Below are positions 5,197 to 5,502 of a stretch of 5,502 nt of DNA, piece by piece (the first letter of the stretch is position 1; every line of letters begins with the position of its first letter). The stretch is from Calditrichia bacterium (GTDB lineage Bacteria > Calditrichota > Calditrichia > JAJRVZ01). The notes under the pieces are model-generated. The model was not told the origin of the DNA. It did not search any database and saw only the letters and a program-made list of their open reading frames with translations. The position numbers were made by a program, and so were the translations under genes. The stretch covers positions 1-5,502 of the forward strand of contig DAOWAQ010000147.1 in the NCBI GenBank assembly GCA_030634505.1. Reading direction: 5' to 3'.

Positions 5197-5502
5197 ATGG
5201 ATTTAGGATTAAAAAATAAAACCGCAGTAGTTTTTGCTGCAAGTAAAGGACTGGGCAAAGCGGCTGCCTTATCTTTGGCAAAAGAAGGATGTAAAGTCGC
5301 TATTTGTTCCAGCAATAGAAACAATATCGAAAACACTGCTGAAGAAATCAGGAAAACAGCTAATAGTGAAATTTTCCCCGCCGTGGTTGATGTTTTGCAT
5401 TCTAATCAAATTAATGATTTTCTTGATTTAGTAAAAGATAAATGGGAACATGTAGATATTCTCGTTACCAATGTTGGCGGACCTGCGGTAAAATCTTTTG
5501 AA
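5197..5502 (+). CDS. Short-chain dehydrogenase/reductase, N-terminal 102 residues (gene runs off the right edge)
   Basis: An NAD(P)-dependent oxidoreductase of the classical SDR type, cytoplasmic, normally about 250-260 residues; only the first 102 codons are present. The Rossmann start is LKNKTAVVFAASKGLGKAAA (5-24). Its cofactor motif reads AASKGLG, with alanines where TGxxxGIG has the first glycines. CSSNRNNI (37-44) after beta-2, with S38 and R41, points to NADPH. D65 ends beta-3, and VTNVGGP (90-96) stands where NNAG normally is, keeping the structural Asn as N92. The catalytic Ser-Tyr-Lys residues lie beyond the window. AASKGLG with a GGP after the NAG motif is a variant I associate with proteins loosely annotated as 3-oxoacyl-ACP reductase; the true substrate is unknown. 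It is transcribed divergently from the channel operon, and no functional link is evident. Confidence 0.93.
   Translation, partial: MDLGLKNKTAVVFAASKGLGKAAALSLAKEGCKVAICSSNRNNIENTAEEIRKTANSEIFPAVVDVLHSNQINDFLDLVKDKWEHVDILVTNVGGPAVKSFE

Noticed and set aside
5234..5431. Plus-strand 65-codon frame inside the SDR gene
   Set aside because: It is a frame-shifted shadow of the SDR coding sequence, which has clear SDR motifs and a strong ribosome binding site.

Overview
This AT-rich window (roughly two-thirds A+T by eye) reads as bacterial chromosome. It holds two partial genes at the edges and a compact three-gene block between them. The valyl-tRNA synthetase is of a bacterial type, with the signatures PPPNVTDRLHMGHAFN, GTDHAGIATQN and DEDVLDTWFSSWLWPF. 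Together with the low GC and the CNB and HEAT neighbours, this suggests a lineage around the Bacteroidota / Calditrichota / Marinimicrobia group. That placement is a weak inference from style, not from any marker I could test.

Layout. Minus strand, in transcription order from right to left: (1) 4964-3819, a two-transmembrane potassium channel with a C-terminal RCK domain, MthK-like; (2) 3826-3299, a free-standing cyclic-nucleotide-binding (CNB) protein with no DNA-binding domain; (3) 3295-1475, a 606-residue helical HEAT-repeat-like protein ending in a four-cysteine cluster, family not recognised; (4) 1380-1, the N-terminal 460 residues of valyl-tRNA synthetase (valS), cut by the window edge. 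Plus strand: from 5197, the first 102 residues of a short-chain dehydrogenase/reductase (SDR), cut by the right edge. The longest stretch without a gene is the 232-base divergent region 4965-5196.

How the genes fit together. The channel and CNB genes overlap by 8 bases. The CNB and HEAT genes are 3 bases apart, and the Shine-Dalgarno of the HEAT gene lies inside the end of the CNB gene. All three start with TTG. They are almost certainly one translationally coupled operon, driven by a good sigma70-like promoter (TTGACA, 17 bases, TACATT) at 5060-5032. I see no hairpin terminator in the 94 bases before valS, so readthrough into valS is possible. The reasonable hypothesis is a potassium-channel signalling module in which the cyclic-nucleotide sensor is supplied as a separate protein, with a HEAT scaffold/metal-cluster protein as third partner. 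The channel's RCK domain appears to lack two of the three MthK calcium ligands and carries an extra segment in its C-terminal half, which fits a different gating input. This link is inference from gene order, not demonstrated function.
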